Shown here: in pieces, positions 62,164-64,000 of the stretch
How the letters are laid out: each line of letters opens with the position of its first letter
How positions within the stretch are numbered: the first letter of the stretch is position 1
Source of the DNA: Rhizobium sp. NZLR1
GTDB taxonomy: Bacteria; Pseudomonadota; Alphaproteobacteria; Rhizobiales; Rhizobiaceae
NCBI RefSeq assembly: GCF_017357385.1
Contig: NZ_CP071636.1
Coordinates: 62,001 to 126,000 of the forward strand
DNA length: 64,000 bases
Reading direction: 5' to 3'
Notes under the pieces: generated by a model
The model's input: only the letters and a program-made list of their open reading frames with translations
Told to the model about the DNA's origin: nothing
Database searches by the model: none
Position numbers and translations under genes: made by a program

Positions 62164-63501
62164 ATGACCCGTTCACGGCAGTTGCGCCTCGGCGCCTTCA
62201 TGCGTCCCGTCAGCTTGCATACCGGCGCGTGGCGTTATCCCGGTTCCTATCCTGACGCAAACTTCAATTTCGCGCATCTAAAGTTCTTTGCACAGGCGCT
62301 GGAACGGGCGAAATTCGACGCCTTCTTCATGGCCGATCATCTTGCCGTGCTCAACATGCCGGTCGAGGCACTCAGGCGCAGCCACACCGTGACCTCTTTC
62401 GAGCCCTTCACGCTGCTCTCAGCGCTGGCGGCAGTGACGGAGCGTATCGGTCTCGTCGCTACCGCTTCCACCACATTCGACGAGCCCTATCACATAGCCC
62501 GACGTTTCGCCTCGCTCGACCATATCAGCGGTGGCCGCGCCGGCTGGAACATCGTCACGACGTCGAACCCCGACGCCGCTCTCAATTTTGGCCTCGACGA
62601 ACATATGGAGCATGGCGAGCGTTATCATCGCGCTCGGGAGTTTTATGATGTCGTCACCGGGCTCTGGGACAGCTTCGCCGACGACGCCTTCATTCGCGAC
62701 CGGGAGAGCGGCCTGTTCTTCGATCCGGAAAAAATGCATGCGCTGAACCATAAGGGCGAGGAACTCAGCGTCCGCGGGCCGCTCAATATCGCCCGCCCGC
62801 CGCAGGGATGGCCTGTCATCGTCCAGGCCGGCCAGTCGGATCCCGGCCGCCAGCTTGCCGCGGAGACCGCCGAAATGGTCTTCTGTTCGCCGCGCGATCT
62901 TGCCGCCGGCAAGGTGCTTTTTGCCGATATCAAGGGTCGCATGGAAGCCATCGGCCGCAACCGCGACCATCTGAAGATCCTGCCCGCCGCCTTCGTCATC
63001 GTCGGCGACAGCATCGAGGAGGCCCGCGCCAAACGTGCCACCCTCGACGGCCTGGTGCATTACGACAGCGCAATCGCCTCGCTTTCGATCGCGCTCGGCC
63101 ATGACGCTTCCGGCTTCGATCCCGACGCGCCGCTACCGGCCGATATTCCCGACACCAATGCCAGCAAGACCGGCCGCGCCCAGGTCCTGAAGCTTGCGGC
63201 GGAAGAAAACCTGACCGTGCGGCAGCTGGCGCAACGCTATGGTGGCTATGCCGGCCTTGCCTTCGTCGGTACACCGGCAAGCATTGCCGACGAAATGGAA
63301 TGCTGGCTGGAGGAGGAAGGCTCGGACGGCTTCAATATCGTCTTCCCCTATCTGCCGCAGGGTCTCCTTGACGTCACTGAACGACTGGTTCCGGAGCTTC
63401 AGCGCCGCGGCCTGTTCCGCAGCGAATATGAAGGCGCAACGCTGCGCGAGCATCTCGGCTTGCCGCGGCCGGAGAACCGGTTCTTCGTATCGGGCGCATG
63501 A
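62164..63501 (+). CDS. LLM-class flavin-dependent monooxygenase (NtaA/SnaA/DszA family)
   Basis: 445 residues. Marks: LRLGAFMRPVSLHTGAWRYP at the N-terminus, FDAFFMADHLAVLNMPVEALRRSHTVTSFEPFTLL, LDHISGGRAGWNIVTTSNPDAALNFG, and PVIVQAGQSDPGRQLAAETAEMVFCS. It belongs to the same superfamily as the proteins at 2596 and 54031 but to a different branch (GAFMRPVS start instead of AFDMNCVGH). ATG 62164 follows GAGGA; ATG 62152 four codons earlier lacks a ribosome site. It probably works with the neighbouring SfnB-type enzyme in scavenging an organosulfur or related compound. Confidence 0.9.
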   Translation: MTRSRQLRLGAFMRPVSLHTGAWRYPGSYPDANFNFAHLKFFAQALERAKFDAFFMADHLAVLNMPVEALRRSHTVTSFEPFTLLSALAAVTERIGLVATASTTFDEPYHIARRFASLDHISGGRAGWNIVTTSNPDAALNFGLDEHMEHGERYHRAREFYDVVTGLWDSFADDAFIRDRESGLFFDPEKMHALNHKGEELSVRGPLNIARPPQGWPVIVQAGQSDPGRQLAAETAEMVFCSPRDLAAGKVLFADIKGRMEAIGRNRDHLKILPAAFVIVGDSIEEARAKRATLDGLVHYDSAIASLSIALGHDASGFDPDAPLPADIPDTNASKTGRAQVLKLAAEENLTVRQLAQRYGGYAGLAFVGTPASIADEMECWLEEEGSDGFNIVFPYLPQGLLDVTERLVPELQRRGLFRSEYEGATLREHLGLPRPENRFFVSGA

Positions 63502-63519
63502 GGCGCTGCTGCCAGCCGC

Positions 63520-63951
63520 TCAGCTCCGTGTGCCAGCAAAACGCCAGGGGTCGATGCATTCGATGCCTAGCGGGATGAAATGCGCGACATTGCGGGTCAC
63601 GAGGTTCAGCCCGTGTTCCAACGCAGTGGCGGCGATCATTGCATCGGCGGATGGACGCTTGTCCGCGGTTGGAAGCAGTCCGGCCCGGCTTGCCGTCGCT
63701 GCATCGAATGGCAGGATGCGCTCGGCGAATTCCGTCAGCACGCTCTCATCCATCCAGCGGCGCAGATCCTCGGCGAAGCCGGGGTCCCTTCCGCGCTCGC
63801 GCTGGATGCCGAACTGGATTTCCATGATCGTAACCGCTGAGAGATAGGCTTCGGCAACGGAAAACTCCTTCATGAAGTCTTGGAATTCCCGCGACTGCCG
63901 CTCGGCTCTTCGCGCAGCAGAGACGACATTCGTGTCAAGCAGGAACACCAT
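63520..63951 (-). CDS. vapC: PIN-domain ribonuclease toxin (VapC/FitB type)
   Basis: 143 residues. The PIN-domain acidic residues are Asp in FLLDTNVVSA, Glu in TIMEIQFG, Asp in SADAMIAATA and the Asn/His end of LVTRNVAHF, a form found in FitB-like members. It would cleave RNA when free of its antitoxin. Its ATG overlaps the stop of the preceding antitoxin frame by one base (TGATG), the standard pair layout. It is a stable accessory module at the end of the window. Confidence 0.92.
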   Translation of the reverse strand: MVFLLDTNVVSAARRAERQSREFQDFMKEFSVAEAYLSAVTIMEIQFGIQRERGRDPGFAEDLRRWMDESVLTEFAERILPFDAATASRAGLLPTADKRPSADAMIAATALEHGLNLVTRNVAHFIPLGIECIDPWRFAGTRS

Positions 63952-64000
63952 CAGAACTCGACGGTCCTGTCGTCAAAGCCGAGCCGCTCGGGCTCGAACT
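63951..64000 (-). CDS. Antitoxin of the VapBC pair (3' end only)
   Basis: Only the last 16 codons lie in the window. The C-terminal sequence ends FEPERLGFDDRTVEF, in the style of small VapB/Phd-type antitoxins, and its stop overlaps the toxin ATG. The start is beyond the window edge. Confidence 0.7.
   Translation of the reverse strand, partial: FEPERLGFDDRTVEF

Overview
This window is GC-rich DNA from an alphaproteobacterium, most probably Rhizobium of the R. leguminosarum/etli group. That assignment rests on many tightly packed ABC uptake operons, alphaproteobacterial single-chain methylmalonyl-CoA mutase, a FixK/FNR-type box in front of a cyd operon, and palindromic mosaic repeats of the kind found between rhizobial genes. 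It was made from protein and motif recognition only; no search was run. I saw no rRNA, tRNA, CRISPR array, IS element or prophage.

Layout. 1-2594: methionine importer metQNI (metQ cut by the window edge). 2596-6190: flavin-dependent monooxygenase and methylmalonyl-CoA mutase, divergent. 6253-11257: an unknown GNAT-like protein, a FAH-family sugar-acid dehydratase/hydrolase, two Gfo/Idh/MocA dehydrogenases and a VOC protein. 11369-21200 (minus strand): a complete guanidine-utilisation operon, namely importer, two DUF1989 carboxyguanidine deiminase subunits, a biotin carboxylase usually labelled urea carboxylase, and allophanate hydrolase. It is preceded by a clear guanidine-I (ykkC) riboswitch and a sigma-54 promoter. 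21309-28480: AraC regulator divergent from a sugar ABC importer that ends in a fused Gfo/Idh/MocA-aldo/keto reductase. 28523-35489 (minus): cytochrome bd operon regulator-cydD-cydC-cydA-cydB-cydX, with an FNR/FixK-type promoter and a perfect 26-bp operator. 35767-39237: HupE, a 2-hydroxyacid dehydrogenase, a Tim44-like protein and a YbaK-like deacylase.

39584-46779: an importer operon carrying a glycerophosphodiesterase, a LacI regulator and an inositol-monophosphatase-family enzyme, with a second diverged GDPD convergent to it; this looks like glycerophosphodiester scavenging. 47710-53856 (minus): a dipeptide-type ABC importer with a class V aminotransferase. 54031-63501: two DszA/NtaA-type flavin monooxygenases, two DszC/SfnB-type acyl-CoA-dehydrogenase-fold monooxygenases and a ribose-type ABC importer, most simply read as organosulfur (or related) scavenging. 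63520-64000: a VapBC-type toxin-antitoxin pair, cut by the edge.

The strongest result is the guanidine operon: a nitrogen-starvation type promoter (sigma-54), a ligand-sensing RNA and every enzyme needed to turn guanidine into ammonia and CO2 lie in one unit. This corrects the urea annotation such genes usually receive. The cyd promoter architecture and the GDPD/inositol-phosphatase importer are the next most informative pieces.
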